Shown here piece after piece: positions 1 to 6,365 of a stretch of DNA of 7,236 nucleotides. Location of the stretch: contig JAASTM010000110.1 in assembly GCA_021767325.1 (NCBI GenBank), forward strand, positions 1 to 7,236. The letters run 5' to 3'. Within the stretch, counting starts at the first letter, position 1, and every line of letters begins with the position of its first letter. The position numbers and the translations under genes are program-made. The stretch comes from Spirochaetales bacterium (GTDB lineage Bacteria; Spirochaetota; Spirochaetia; DSM-16054; Sediminispirochaetaceae). A model generated the notes under the pieces. It was not told where the DNA came from and made no database searches. It saw nothing but the letters and a program-made list of their open reading frames with translations.

Positions 1-531
1 TTCACCTACGTCAAGCCTCTGAACTATGTAAAAGCCTTTCTGCTTGACTATTTCAAGCGGGATATCAAGGTTGTAATCGACCTTCTGCTGATCCGGGGAA
101 AGTGGTCGACCAACCTGATGAGCCAGCAGCTTTCGGAGTCATTCCATGCCGTCATGGAGGTTTCCGATCAACTGCTCAAGTTCGACGACTCGTTAGCGGA
201 GGACGGCGAACGAGGGGCCCGCATCAAGACCTATATGGCCAGATCCGACAAAGACAAAAACGCGATGGTCAGTCTGAAGAAGGTACTCAAGGAAACCAAT
301 GACGAGGCCCTCGACATCATTCAGACTACAGCCCAGAACCTGATTACCATTGGAAAGGGTCTCAAGCAGGTACTCGAAGACTACGATAAAAAGCCTCACG
401 AACTGATAATAAACTGGAAGGAGATAGAACAGTACTCCGAGAAGGATGTAAAAACAAGTATCACCGAAATTTATAAAAAGATTTATTACTTCATTCAATT
501 ACTGCAGTTCTATGTAAAGAAAACGAAATAA
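1..531 (+). CDS. Partial CDS (3' end, 176 aa): helical cytoplasmic protein of unknown function, possibly a spirochaete-specific DUF5312-type family
   Basis: The reading frame is open from the first base and ends at TAA 529-531, so the start lies beyond the left edge. An in-frame ATG at 118 is internal: the residues before it (for example YVKAFLLDYF and LLLIRGKWS) continue the same amphipathic, protein-like sequence. The visible part is charged and helix-rich, with no signal peptide, transmembrane segment or catalytic motif. A late KPHELIINWKEIE stretch is followed by a Lys/Tyr/Ile-rich tail ending in VKKTK. The last ~110 bases are much more AT-rich (about 25-33% GC) than the rest of the window, which the Lys/Ile/Tyr composition explains. 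From memory it resembles a family found only in spirochaetes and annotated DUF5312; I could not verify this. It converges on the minus-strand operon and is probably an independent transcription unit. The coding call is strong; the family is tentative and the function unknown. Confidence 0.8.
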   Translation, partial: FTYVKPLNYVKAFLLDYFKRDIKVVIDLLLIRGKWSTNLMSQQLSESFHAVMEVSDQLLKFDDSLAEDGERGARIKTYMARSDKDKNAMVSLKKVLKETNDEALDIIQTTAQNLITIGKGLKQVLEDYDKKPHELIINWKEIEQYSEKDVKTSITEIYKKIYYFIQLLQFYVKKTK

Positions 532-551
532 TCCGGTGCCTTCAGCTGGAA

Positions 552-570
552 GAGCCGGAACGGCCGGCTC
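552..570. terminator. Candidate bidirectional hairpin between convergent genes
   Basis: A perfect 7-bp GC-rich inverted repeat, GAGCCGG (552-558) and CCGGCTC (564-570), encloses a 5-base loop. It sits in the short interval between the + strand gene (stop at 531) and the minus-strand alkyltransferase, and its right arm overlaps two bases of that gene's stop codon (569-571). The position is what a shared terminator would need. However, no T-run follows it in either direction, only TTCC on the minus strand, so intrinsic termination would be weak. It may instead be a 3'-end stabilising stem or a chance palindrome. Confidence 0.35.
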
Positions 571-1123
571 AGTCAATCGCATGTTCCAGTTTCAATAAAA
601 ACTCCTTCTTATCCGGACCGCCCCCATAGTTGCCTAGGCCGCCGCCTGTCGGCAGTACCCGGTGACAGGGGACTATTATGGATATAGGATTGCTGCCGAC
701 TGCACTGCCGACTGCACGTACAGCCCGCGGATATCCGCATTCGGCGGCCACCCGACCGTAGGTGCTGGTCGTGCCGGATTCTATCCCGAGCAGCCGGTTC
801 CAGACAGCCTGTTGAAAGCGGCTGCCGTAGAGCTGCAACGGAATATCGAATAGCCGCGAGTGGCCGGAAAAGTAGGCCTGAATCTGGCGGACAGCCTGCT
901 GCACATGCGCCGGATACTCCTCGGAGCCGGTTTGCGTACTCGCCCCCGCTGGCTTTCGCGCCCCTGAAAGCCGCCGGCGGAGAAGCGCCGGCAGTCTTAC
1001 ACCCGGTTCCGCCGGATCGCTGAATCCGGCGTACACCAGGCGCTCGTCCTCGAACAGAAGGTGGAATTCGCCCAGAGGGGTGTCCGTGCGGGCGGGTATA
1101 AATACAGATGAAAGTTCGTTCAT
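569..1123 (-). CDS. ogt: Methylated-DNA--[protein]-cysteine S-methyltransferase (O6-alkylguanine-DNA alkyltransferase, Ogt/MGMT type)
   Basis: A suicide DNA-repair protein that moves the alkyl group from O6-alkylguanine (and, less efficiently, O4-alkylthymine) onto its own cysteine. The 184-aa product has an N-terminal Ogt-type domain (about 1-95) and the C-terminal alkyltransferase domain (about 100-180). The active-site VPCHRV places the nucleophile at Cys153. The RAVRAVG segment supplies the arginine finger at Arg136, and TYG supplies Tyr122; both keep the same spacing to the cysteine as in human MGMT. SNPI and the GGLGNYGGG lid are also present. There is no Ada-type N-terminal domain, so it should not be a transcriptional regulator. 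I chose ATG 1123, five bases after the TAG of the upstream barrel gene; a TTG at 1147 would add eight residues inside that gene and matches nothing expected at the N-terminus. Neither start has a good Shine-Dalgarno, so translation probably depends on coupling. Residues 50-72 form an Arg/Gly/Ser-rich linker that looks family-variable. Confidence 0.95.
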   Translation of the reverse strand: MNELSSVFIPARTDTPLGEFHLLFEDERLVYAGFSDPAEPGVRLPALLRRRLSGARKPAGASTQTGSEEYPAHVQQAVRQIQAYFSGHSRLFDIPLQLYGSRFQQAVWNRLLGIESGTTSTYGRVAAECGYPRAVRAVGSAVGSNPISIIVPCHRVLPTGGGLGNYGGGPDKKEFLLKLEHAID

Positions 1124-1128
1124 AACAT

Positions 1129-2343
1129 CTAATAGGTTATAGAACAACCGAGCTGTACGGCAAGGCCTGAGGATGCGGAATCGACCGTTCCGTCAATGTT
1201 TTCAGCCTCCCAGGCGTAGGTGTCCAGCGCTTCGCCCGTCTGAACGGTAGCGAAGCCGAGCAGGGTGAAGCCCTGGAACAGGTTCCAGGAGAATCCCGGC
1301 GTCAGCCGCGCTGAGAGATCGAGCGGACTTAGCAGTCCGCGGCCTATCAGGCTGAAACCGCCGCCGAAGTCGTAGGTCAGCTCGCTGTACCCATAGATGC
1401 CGTAATCGGGATTGTCGGAGCTGTGAACCTGACTCCAGGTTCCCGCCGGATAGAGCCGGGTTTCGATCCTGAAGCCGAGGGTATCATCGTAGCCCACCGG
1501 TATCATCGAGTAGACTCCGGCGGTGTACAGCTGTCCCGCCCAGAGGGCATCCGGCAGGCTGCCGGCAATATGGTCAGGGTCGGGGAGTTCCAGCGAGCTG
1601 CTGAGGTGCCAGTCGATCCAGAGATTCCCCTGCAGACTCAGATAAAGCCGGTGAAAATAGTCTCCGGCCTGCAGGGATGCCCCTCCGGCAGAACTGCGGC
1701 CGTCGAAGAGGTAGCCACCCTCCAGCTTTATGCCGCCTGGCTTGCCGACAAGGCGGATACCCGCCCGGGTTTCTCCGATGCCGGGGTATTCGGTACTGTC
1801 GGCCGGATCGGTTGCCCCCGGATTAACCACAGCCAGTCCCGGATTGACCAGCAGCTCGGCAAAGCTGAAGGGGCCGTAGTAGCGTGAGAGCGAGGTGATC
1901 CAGGCAGTGGGATCATCGAACTCCTGCTGCATCAGGTTTACTCCAGTGCCGCGGCCGAAGATTTCGTCGGCGGCGTTGAAGATGAGTCCTTCGCCCCAGG
2001 AGAAGGGGGCTTTTCCGATTACCCCGCGGTAGGACTGGAAGCGGAATTTGCCGTAAGCCCGGCTGACGGCCTGCACCGAATCTATCCCGGCGGAGGAGGG
2101 AACCACGGCGGCCGAGAGTTCGAACTGCGAACGCACGTTTCGATTGCCGGTCTGATCAATTTTAAGCGAGGCGAAGCCCGCTCCAAAGTGGATCCAGCTG
2201 CCGTCGGCACTGCGCTGCAGTGTATCGAAGAGTTCCAGCTCCACGGTGGTGATGCTCTCCGCCCGGGCCGCCAGCGGAACCAGCAGCAGAGTGAGCAGCA
2301 CACACATCAATACGAGTAGAGAGATGGATCGCCGGTCTACCAT
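1129..2343 (-). CDS. Secreted outer-membrane beta-barrel protein of the transport operon
   Basis: This 404-aa protein begins with two arginines and a long Leu/Val core, then AARA before Glu29, a good signal peptidase I site. There is no lipobox. The mature part has no hydrophobic helices. It has alternating polar/hydrophobic strands, many Gly/Tyr/Trp/Phe residues, Asp/Asn/Gly turns, and ends in an aromatic residue (SITY), the usual BAM recognition signature. Near residues 98-170 it has the layout R-F-x-G, then WGEG (116-119), a D.I.GRG turn, then E..VNPG. From memory this recalls large barrels of the DUF1302 kind, but I cannot name a family. Its ATG overlaps the stop codon of the LolA-like gene (ATGGTAG), so the two are translationally coupled and probably needed in matched amounts. 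Inferred role: outer-membrane acceptor or exit port for the material moved by the ABC transporter and LolA-like protein. The barrel call is strong; the function is inferred. Confidence 0.85.
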   Translation of the reverse strand: MVDRRSISLLVLMCVLLTLLLVPLAARAESITTVELELFDTLQRSADGSWIHFGAGFASLKIDQTGNRNVRSQFELSAAVVPSSAGIDSVQAVSRAYGKFRFQSYRGVIGKAPFSWGEGLIFNAADEIFGRGTGVNLMQQEFDDPTAWITSLSRYYGPFSFAELLVNPGLAVVNPGATDPADSTEYPGIGETRAGIRLVGKPGGIKLEGGYLFDGRSSAGGASLQAGDYFHRLYLSLQGNLWIDWHLSSSLELPDPDHIAGSLPDALWAGQLYTAGVYSMIPVGYDDTLGFRIETRLYPAGTWSQVHSSDNPDYGIYGYSELTYDFGGGFSLIGRGLLSPLDLSARLTPGFSWNLFQGFTLLGFATVQTGEALDTYAWEAENIDGTVDSASSGLAVQLGCSITY

Positions 2344-3101
2344 GTCAGCTCCTCGATTGAAAACCGGCTGGCTGGAATATCCGCGCCGATCTCGATTGAT
2401 TCGATTACGAACTCGGTGGAGCTGTTGCGTTTCATCTTGTCCTCAATGATAAAGCGCACCGGAAATGTCTTGCCGTTTTGAGTTGTATAATCCTGTATGC
2501 GCATCTCTTTGAGGAGTTTGCCGGAGAGGCTGAACATGTGTACCTTACGGGTCACATACATCTCGGTGTCGATCCATATGATCTCTTTGGGGTAGGCTAC
2601 CCCGCGCCCCTTGGCGTTCAGTTCGATCTTGTAACACTGCCGGCCGTCGACGGCTTCAGTGCCCAGCAGCTCTGCGCGGTAATCATCCAGAATTCCCTTG
2701 CCACCGGTCATATCCTCATAAGACATATCCGAGCCGAGCACCGAATCGCGGAGCGCCGCGCCCTGCAGGCGGATGACCTCGGCGGCATCGGGAAAGTACA
2801 GATAAATCTCGTCATTGGTACGCAGAATTTTCTGTCCCCGCTCCTGCCGGCTGGTGAACTCGATCAGGGTCTTCTCTTCGCCTTCAGCCCACGATTTGAA
2901 GGTAGTGACCTTTTCACCGAAGCGGTCATTGATGATCATTTTACCCTCCGATCGGGCGGTCTCATGCACCTGATTTTCCTCCAGCTTGCGGATTACCTGT
3001 TCGGCTGTTTCATCCGGAGCGGCCGCTGCCGGTAGGGCGACGAGTGTTCCGACTGCAATCAGCAGAACGGAAAGAACTAGTTTTTGGCTGTATTTATTCA
3101 T
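2337..3101 (-). CDS. LolA-like periplasmic outer-membrane lipoprotein-sorting protein
   Basis: A 254-aa secreted protein. A Lys-containing n-region and hydrophobic core run to about residue 28, with an AAAA/PDE cleavage site and no lipobox cysteine, so it should be soluble in the periplasm. The mature part is beta-rich, with short alternating strands such as EIYLYFP, CYKIEL, EIIWID and VRFIIED, as expected for the concave LolA/LolB half-barrel. The GQKILR, YLYFPDAAEVIRL and SVLGSDMSYEDM (about 120-131) segments are typical of the 'outer membrane lipoprotein-sorting protein' family (PF17131, recalled). That family is distinct from classical LolA, so I give no lolA symbol. Proteins of this fold shield lipid tails in a hydrophobic cavity while crossing the periplasm. 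The start is ATG 3101 with GGGAGG six bases upstream, 24 bases after the permease gene. Encoded between two permeases and a barrel, it is the obvious shuttle. A single cysteine (Cys156) rules out an intramolecular disulfide. Confidence 0.9.
   Translation of the reverse strand: MNKYSQKLVLSVLLIAVGTLVALPAAAAPDETAEQVIRKLEENQVHETARSEGKMIINDRFGEKVTTFKSWAEGEEKTLIEFTSRQERGQKILRTNDEIYLYFPDAAEVIRLQGAALRDSVLGSDMSYEDMTGGKGILDDYRAELLGTEAVDGRQCYKIELNAKGRGVAYPKEIIWIDTEMYVTRKVHMFSLSGKLLKEMRIQDYTTQNGKTFPVRFIIEDKMKRNSSTEFVIESIEIGADIPASRFSIEELTW
2349..2354 (-). promoter_or_regulatory. Ribosome binding site of the beta-barrel gene, inside the LolA-like coding region
   Basis: GAGGAG lies five bases before ATG 2343. 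It is also the Glu-Glu codon pair near the C-terminus of the LolA-like protein (EELTW). Together with the 7-nt gene overlap this ties translation of the barrel to its upstream partner and fixes the start choice. Confidence 0.75.
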
Positions 3102-3125
3102 GATAATCCTCCCTTAAAATTGAAA

Positions 3126-4358
3126 TTAAATAGCCCGGAGTGCTTCCACCGGTTCTACCTTGGCCGATTTCCTGGATGGAATAAATGATGCGACCGAGGC
3201 GATAAAAGTAGAGTATATAAACACGAAGATAGTCGATTTCAGGTTCAGTACCGGCCTCAGGACGGTGGACATTTCAAAGTCGACCCCCTGCATAGCCTCG
3301 CTGAATCCGAGTCCGTAGATAGTAGTCGGATATGTGAAGCCGATTCCCAGCAGAACACCGGTAAAGGAGCCGATGGCGGCGATGTAGAAGGCCTCCAGAA
3401 AGAACAGCCGCACCACTTCGGGACCGGTCATACCCATGGCGCTGATAGTACCTATCTCCTTGCGCCGTTCGTATATCGTCATCATCATCGTATTCACGAT
3501 AACGGTGCTTCCGAGCAGAAAGAACATAAGCGCGATGATGAAATAAATAGCGTCGGCCATCATTACAAACGAGTATGTTTGACTGATGTCCTTCCACATG
3601 CGCGCCTCCAGCTGCGGTCGTCCCCAACCGGCCAGCTCGGAGTCGAGCCGGGCCGCAAACTCTTCGGCTGAGTAGTCGTCCTTCAGTTTCATCAGGATTT
3701 CACTGACTGAATTGTCCATACGCAGAAAGTACTGCACACGGTCGATGGGTGCCTGAAAGAAAGAGCTGTTCAGACCGTCGAAATCGTAGTGGCTCAATCC
3801 GGTGATCTTGAAGGTGATCGCATTCATGCCCCGTCCGCGAGTCTGGGTGAGCAGGGTGAAATTGTCCCCGATATCCAGGTTCATCTCTTTCGCCAACCCG
3901 GTGGCCACCAGGACCTCGTTTTCACCGTTACGGGGCAGGCGCCCCTTGACCACATACTGGGCGATCTCCTGATACTCGGCCTCATGTTCGAAGTCGACTC
4001 CCTGGCCCTGGGCACGGTAGGTATTGCCCTTTTTGTAGATAGCGGTCGGAAATTTGATGCGCGGTGAAATGCTGGCGACCGCCTCCATCTCCTCGAGCCG
4101 GGCCGTGAGCCCGGTATAGTCCTCTATTCCCAGATGCAGCGGATTGAGGTGTTTGTACTTTTCGAACTCGCTGTGCCGTATGCGCACCTCACCGGTGACG
4201 AAGGTCTGCAGGTTGTAGGCCACATCCTGTTTCATCCCCTCGATCATGCTGAAAAGGAATACGAAGGTCATTGCAGCTATGGCTACCGCCGACATCGACA
4301 GGATACTGCGACGGGTATTGCGGCGTATATTTCTCCAGGCGATTTTTCTTAGTTTCAT
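3126..4358 (-). CDS. FtsX/MacB-type ABC transporter permease (second permease, LolC/LolE-like)
   Basis: An inner-membrane permease of 410 aa. It has the family layout: an amphipathic elbow (WRNIRRNTRRS, 8-18), TM1 (about 19-40), a large periplasmic domain (about 42-262, MacB_PCD-like), then TM2 (266-293), TM3 (316-342) and TM4 (374-395). The cytosolic loop IYERRKEIGTISAMGM (295-310) is the usual coupling helix that docks on the ATPase. The C-terminus, IPSRKSAKVEPVEALRAI, matches the classical FtsX-family ending. There is no fused ATPase domain, so it uses the separate ATPase encoded upstream. The start is ATG 4358 with GAGGAGG five bases upstream, 25 bases after the first permease. It is clearly divergent from that neighbour, suggesting a heterodimer like LolC-LolE rather than a MacB-like homodimer. 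The substrate is not evident from sequence; lipoprotein or lipid extraction is inferred from the LolA-like and barrel partners. Confidence 0.92.
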   Translation of the reverse strand: MKLRKIAWRNIRRNTRRSILSMSAVAIAAMTFVFLFSMIEGMKQDVAYNLQTFVTGEVRIRHSEFEKYKHLNPLHLGIEDYTGLTARLEEMEAVASISPRIKFPTAIYKKGNTYRAQGQGVDFEHEAEYQEIAQYVVKGRLPRNGENEVLVATGLAKEMNLDIGDNFTLLTQTRGRGMNAITFKITGLSHYDFDGLNSSFFQAPIDRVQYFLRMDNSVSEILMKLKDDYSAEEFAARLDSELAGWGRPQLEARMWKDISQTYSFVMMADAIYFIIALMFFLLGSTVIVNTMMMTIYERRKEIGTISAMGMTGPEVVRLFFLEAFYIAAIGSFTGVLLGIGFTYPTTIYGLGFSEAMQGVDFEMSTVLRPVLNLKSTIFVFIYSTFIASVASFIPSRKSAKVEPVEALRAI

Positions 4359-4383
4359 CTCGTCCTCCTCGATTCTACCTGCA

Positions 4384-5637
4384 CTACTGGTAGCGCAGGG
4401 CGTCGGTAATCTGCAGTTTCAGTGCCTTCCGGGTGGGGATAAAAGCCATCAGTACCGACAGGAATACACCGGTAAAAAAGGCGGTCAGGATTGTTTTTAC
4501 ACTCCACAGCCCCCGCATGATACCGGTAATCCGGTAGCCCATGTCTGCATCGCGCATGAGCGCGGAGTAGTCGATACCGGTGTTTACCAGTGGAATATTG
4601 AGCAGTACCCCGATTATTACGCCGACCGAGGCTCCGATCAGACCGATACCGCCGGCCTCTATCAGAAAGGCCAGCCGGATCTCGCGGCGGTGCATACCCA
4701 AAGCCCGCAGCATGCCGATCTCCCGTACCCGCTCGTAGACCGACATCAGCATGGTATTGGAAATGCCGACGGCGGCAATAATGAATACCAGAAACAGGAT
4801 CACCTTGCTGCCGGCACTTTTGGCAGCCGCCAGAGCCACAAAGTCTTTTCCGAGCACTTTCCAGTCCACCACTGTCAAATCCGGCCGGTCCTGTAGTGCG
4901 GCTGCATGAATTCTGGCAGTCTGCTCATCGACATTCGCCTGGTAGGGGAAGCTGGTATCGATTTGGCTTACACTGCCTTCCATCTGCAGATAGTAATCGG
5001 CAGTCTGGATCGGCATGAAAATACCCGTGCGATTTACCACCGGGTTAGGCGTGTTGACCAGCCCCACGATCTCCACATCTATGGTTTGAAAGAAGCCGCC
5101 TTTGGTACGGGTGATAATAGTGAGAGGATACCCGACTTCGGCCTCGATATCCTCGGCCAGCCACTCGCCGAGCACGACCTCCAGCTGATTTTCCTGCAGG
5201 AAACGGCCGGTGCTGAGCGACTCGTCGATGCGGAATACTTCGGGATCGCGCTGCGGGTCGATGGCGATAACCCGCGCCTGTATCGAACCGTCTTCCGGAT
5301 ACGGGTCCTTGCGCATGACCAGCTCGCCGCTGAATACTGTTCGGGGCGCAGCTTTTATACCGGCCGCGTCCAGGTCGTCGAGAAGCGGCTGCGGCTCATC
5401 TATACTGTGCTTGAGCGGAAGGTTTTCGTGTTCCTCCCAGAACTGTTCGTCCATAATGCGGGCCGAACCGGTTTCGTAGAGCACAAGATTACGGGTCGAA
5501 TCCTCTTCGATGCCCACCAGCATCGAATCGATGAGAATGAACAGCGCCAGACCAACCGCAATGGCAATCGAGGTGATTACGGTCCTACGCTTATGGCGGA
5601 ACAGATTCTTAAAGGCCAAATTCACTATGAATTTCAT
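4384..5637 (-). CDS. FtsX/MacB-type ABC transporter permease (first permease, LolC/LolE-like)
   Basis: A 417-aa inner-membrane permease with the elbow FKNLFRHKRRT (9-19), TM1 (about 19-42), a periplasmic domain of about 230 residues, TM2 (275-300), TM3 (323-348) and TM4 (380-402). The coupling loop VYERVREIGMLRALGM (300-315) and the C-terminal IPTRKALKLQITDALRYQ are the conserved FtsX-family signatures. The length suits LolC/LolE or the permease half of MacB; FtsX itself is shorter. The start is ATG 5637. Its AGGAGG is six bases upstream and overlaps the ATPase stop codon, with 11 bases between the two genes, so the ATPase and this permease are probably co-translated. It shares architecture with the next permease, but the periplasmic domains look poorly conserved between them; in LolCDE it is that domain of LolC which recruits LolA. 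Which of the pair plays the LolC part cannot be decided by reading. Confidence 0.92.
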   Translation of the reverse strand: MKFIVNLAFKNLFRHKRRTVITSIAIAVGLALFILIDSMLVGIEEDSTRNLVLYETGSARIMDEQFWEEHENLPLKHSIDEPQPLLDDLDAAGIKAAPRTVFSGELVMRKDPYPEDGSIQARVIAIDPQRDPEVFRIDESLSTGRFLQENQLEVVLGEWLAEDIEAEVGYPLTIITRTKGGFFQTIDVEIVGLVNTPNPVVNRTGIFMPIQTADYYLQMEGSVSQIDTSFPYQANVDEQTARIHAAALQDRPDLTVVDWKVLGKDFVALAAAKSAGSKVILFLVFIIAAVGISNTMLMSVYERVREIGMLRALGMHRREIRLAFLIEAGGIGLIGASVGVIIGVLLNIPLVNTGIDYSALMRDADMGYRITGIMRGLWSVKTILTAFFTGVFLSVLMAFIPTRKALKLQITDALRYQ

Positions 5638-5643
5638 TTTCAG

Positions 5644-5649
5644 CCTCCT
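5644..5649 (-). promoter_or_regulatory. Ribosome binding site of the first permease, overlapping the ATPase stop codon
   Basis: AGGAGG lies six bases before ATG 5637 and shares a base with the ATPase stop (TGAGGAGG). A ribosome finishing the ATPase therefore ends on the initiation site for the permease, which favours reinitiation and balanced subunit synthesis. Confidence 0.75.
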
Positions 5650-6365
5650 CAGCTCCGGCTTCCGACGGTGCTACGGTTGTCCGCCGATGCGCGGACCTCG
5701 TCGCTGTGGATCATGCCGTCGTGCAGCTGAACCAGGCGATGGGCAAAATCCATCACCATCTGGTCGTGGGTCGAGAAGATGAAGGTGGTGTTATGACGGG
5801 TGTTGAGCGCCTCCATCAGCTCGAGGATATCCTGGCCGGTGTGTGAGTCGAGGTTTGCAGTCGGTTCGTCGGCCAGTACTATCTCCGGGTCCTTGATCAG
5901 AGCGCGTGCAATGGCAACTCGCTGCTGCTGTCCCCCGGACAGCTCGGCGGGCTTGCGGTGGGCCATCTCATCGAGGCCGACCTCTTTCAATATCTCCATT
6001 GTCCGCTCTCTGATCTCCTGCTCCGAAATTCCCAGCAGAGAAAGCGGGAATGCGGCATTCTCGAATGCAGTCAGTACCGGTATCAGATTAAACGACTGGA
6101 ATACGAAGCCGATCTTCTCCCGGCGCAGCAGTGCCAGTTCTTTACGGCTCTTTTCGGCAACATCGATTGAATCGATGTGAATCGAGCCTTCGTCGGCTTT
6201 ATCCAGGCAGCCGATCAGGTTCAGCAGAGTTGTCTTCCCCGAACCGGAGGGGCCGGCGATGGACAGGAACTCGCCGTTGTGTATGTCCAGGTCCACGCCC
6301 CGCAGGGCCTGTACGCTGGTCTCTCCGGAACGGTACGTTTTTTTCACCTTATGTATTTGGATCAT
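5649..6365 (-). CDS. ABC transporter ATP-binding protein, LolD/MacB class
   Basis: The cytosolic ATPase that powers the two adjacent permeases. The 238-aa product has all nucleotide-binding motifs intact: Walker A GPSGSGKTT (38-46), Q-loop Gln90 in FVFQSFNLIP, signature LSGGQQQRVAIARAL (from 142), Walker B IVLADE (162-167) with catalytic Glu167, D-loop NLDS, and H-loop His200 in STHDQ. The YRSGETSVQALRGVDLDI start and FQSFNLIPVLTAFENAAFPL segment are typical of the LolD/MacB/FtsE (o228) subfamily, which works with FtsX-type permeases. I chose ATG 6365 because AAGGAG sits six bases before it and the sequence then starts directly with the conserved MIQIHKVKKTY. An in-frame ATG at 6398 would add 11 poorly conserved residues and lacks a ribosome site. 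The start overlaps the slipin stop by 17 nt. The last ~16 residues (ASADNRSTVGSRS region) form a polar tail beyond the usual domain end. A lolD symbol would be over-specific. Confidence 0.95.
   Translation of the reverse strand: MIQIHKVKKTYRSGETSVQALRGVDLDIHNGEFLSIAGPSGSGKTTLLNLIGCLDKADEGSIHIDSIDVAEKSRKELALLRREKIGFVFQSFNLIPVLTAFENAAFPLSLLGISEQEIRERTMEILKEVGLDEMAHRKPAELSGGQQQRVAIARALIKDPEIVLADEPTANLDSHTGQDILELMEALNTRHNTTFIFSTHDQMVMDFAHRLVQLHDGMIHSDEVRASADNRSTVGSRS

Noticed and set aside
1124..1147. TTG start at 1147 for the alkyltransferase
   Set aside because: It lies inside the barrel gene, adds eight residues with no family match, and has no ribosome site; ATG 1123 directly after the barrel stop is simpler.
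1423..1887. A + strand open frame opposite the beta-barrel gene
   Set aside because: The minus strand carries a coherent secreted barrel with a signal peptide and C-terminal aromatic; the + frame has no ribosome site or protein-like motif.
2478..3035. A + strand open frame opposite the LolA-like gene
   Set aside because: It is a shadow of a gene with a clear signal peptide and family segments on the other strand.
1129..3101. Possibility that the LolA-like protein or the barrel is itself a lipoprotein
   Set aside because: Neither signal peptide has a lipobox cysteine at the cleavage site; both have signal peptidase I style Ala-x-Ala ends.
4906..5730. A long + strand open frame (274 codons) antisense to the first permease
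   Set aside because: It lies wholly opposite a permease (and the 3' end of the ATPase gene) with intact family motifs, has no recognisable domain, and is typical of mirror frames in GC-rich genes.
3126..6365. Interpretation as a MacAB-TolC drug or peptide efflux pump
   Set aside because: The ATPase and permeases are separate proteins, there are two different permeases, and no MacA-type adaptor or TolC is present; the adjacent LolA-like gene points to Lol-type chemistry. It remains possible if an adaptor lies outside the window.
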